Positions 4,845 through 5,936 of a stretch of DNA of 5,936 nt are shown piece after piece. Under the pieces are notes generated by a model. The model was not told where the DNA came from. It ran no database searches and worked only from the letters and a program-made list of their open reading frames with translations. The stretch is taken from assembly GCA_934373295.1 (NCBI GenBank), contig CAKROK010000084.1:1-5936 (forward strand), read 5' to 3'. The stretch comes from an uncultured Christensenellaceae bacterium. GTDB taxonomy: Bacteria; Bacillota; Clostridia; Christensenellales; Christensenellaceae. Position numbers and translations under genes: made by a program. Position 1 is the stretch's first letter. The number at the start of each line of letters is the position of its first letter.

Positions 4845-5915
4845 ATGAAAAATGCGGGGAGAAACGGCAAAGTCGAGCTTTGGCGATTTATATTCAGTAT
4901 AGCGGTGATGTGCTATCATATTTACAAGTATATCCTCCACCAGCCGGCCGGCTCGCTATTCTTTTCACGCGGCTATATCGGCGTGGAGTTTTTCTTTGTG
5001 CTGAGCGGCATACTCATGGCGAAAAGCGCATACGCCGAGATTCAAAGAAACGATAATATTCCGCTCGGAAAAAGCACGACGCGGTTTATAAGAAAAAAGA
5101 TAAGCGGACTCATGCCCATGCATATAGTCGTGTTTGTCATGCTCTTTACGGTGTTTTGTTTTGCGAAAGAGTGGTCACTCACAGGTATTTTTGAAAACCT
5201 GCTGGAGTCCATCCCCGGCTTCTTTTTCATCAGAATGGCGGGCATATACGGCCCGTATGTGAACTTCCCCGAATGGTACATCTCCGTAATGCTCATAGCG
5301 ATGCTCATGCTCTATCCGCTGACGAGAAAATGGTACACGTCTTTTACGCATATAATCGCGCCGCTTATAGCGCTATTGATACTCGGCTATTTATCGCACG
5401 AGTACGGCGGCTTGGGGAGCATAAGAGTTTGGACGCCCATCGGGAGCAAGCCCCTGTTAAGGGGAATATCGGAAATATCGCTCGGGGCGGTGTGCTTTGA
5501 GGTGAGCCGCACGCTAAAGGAACGCAAGATGACCAAAAGACAGCGGACGGCGATAACCGTGCTTGAAACGGCGAGCCTTGCGGGGGCGATATGGATGTCC
5601 TTAGACGCCAGCCCGGAGGAATACGACATCTATGCGCTGATATTTTTGGCGGTCGCGCTGACCTGCGCATTTTCGCAGCAGTCGTACGGCGAAAAGCTGT
5701 TTTCAAACGAGGTCTGCACATATCTCGGAAAGCTGTCCCTGCCCATATATCTCGTCCACCGCACGGCATGGGAGCTTGTAAAATGGCTGGGCGCGCCTCT
5801 TCCCGACGCATGGAGAGCCGCGGCGGCTATCGGGCTTGCGATAATCCTATCGATAGGGCTTTTGGCGTTAAACGAGGCGTACTTTAAGAGGAAATTGGCG
5901 CGGTTGGCGGTGTAA
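4845..5915 (+). CDS. Acyltransferase-3 family membrane protein (OafA-like)
   Basis: This is a 356-residue protein with about ten membrane segments, the usual length for a bare acyltransferase-3 domain without a C-terminal SGNH domain. Key parts are ELWRFIFSIAVMCYH (11-25, with Arg14 and His25), GYIGVEFFFVLSG (43-55), FPEWYISVMLIAMLMLYPL (141-159) and YLGKLSLPIYLVH (293-305). Family members move acetyl or other acyl groups across the membrane onto surface glycans, antibiotics or lipids. The acceptor cannot be predicted here, though a sugar transferase nearby makes a surface glycan reasonable. The ATG lies five bases after the hydrolase stop and has only a weak upstream signal (GTGAG), which suggests translational coupling. 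No terminator is visible in the 21 bases that follow, so the operon may continue past the window. Confidence 0.92.
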   Translation: MKNAGRNGKVELWRFIFSIAVMCYHIYKYILHQPAGSLFFSRGYIGVEFFFVLSGILMAKSAYAEIQRNDNIPLGKSTTRFIRKKISGLMPMHIVVFVMLFTVFCFAKEWSLTGIFENLLESIPGFFFIRMAGIYGPYVNFPEWYISVMLIAMLMLYPLTRKWYTSFTHIIAPLIALLILGYLSHEYGGLGSIRVWTPIGSKPLLRGISEISLGAVCFEVSRTLKERKMTKRQRTAITVLETASLAGAIWMSLDASPEEYDIYALIFLAVALTCAFSQQSYGEKLFSNEVCTYLGKLSLPIYLVHRTAWELVKWLGAPLPDAWRAAAAIGLAIILSIGLLALNEAYFKRKLARLAV

Positions 5916-5936
5916 GGTTTTTTGAATAAGGTATCC

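Noticed and set aside
4350..4940. 196-codon minus-strand open frame opposite the hydrolase and acyltransferase
   Set aside because: Spans two clear genes on the other strand, with no ribosome site or domain; a shadow frame.

Overview
The window looks like chromosome from a Bacillota, most likely a Clostridia-type gut or anaerobe genome. This is inferred from a small CarD-family regulator, a degenerate HPr-like protein and a short one-domain EamA transporter, from sigma-A type promoters close to the TTGACA-17-TATAAT consensus, from GGAGG-like ribosome binding sites, and from GC-leaning genes that favour ATA for isoleucine and sit between AT-rich spacers. I cannot name a species.

Layout, left to right. 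Positions 1-53 hold the first 17 codons of a leftward small hydrophobic (holin-like) gene. Positions 54-563 are a long divergent spacer with copy A of a structured repeat (106-286) and a strong rightward promoter (486-514) for a short EamA transporter (564-977). A terminator at 999-1022 serves this gene and the convergent carD-like gene (1033-1539, minus), which has its own promoter at 1666-1694. A separate leftward unit holds the HPr-like gene (1767-2000, with terminator 1730-1756 and promoter 2036-2065). Back to back with it, a perfect consensus promoter (2078-2106) drives a single-domain sugar-phosphate transferase (2135-2821). Spacer 2822-3159 carries copy B of the repeat (2834-2970). A tight rightward operon fills the rest: HEPN-like/CBS protein (3160-3855), membrane-anchored alpha/beta hydrolase (3883-4839) and acyltransferase-3 membrane protein (4845-5915).

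Together the genes suggest a housekeeping and cell-surface neighbourhood. The sugar transferase would start assembly of a lipid-linked glycan, and the acyltransferase could acylate a surface glycan. The CBS protein, CarD and HPr-like protein are regulatory in type. No complete polysaccharide cluster, phage or CRISPR array is visible.

The most unusual signal is the repeat. Its two copies are only about 70% identical (hand count over the first 107 bases), yet both keep the same long hairpin through several two-sided compensatory changes. The apparent A.C mismatches on the plus strand become G.U pairs on the minus strand. This points to a structured RNA read leftward, or to a mobile element whose structure is selected.
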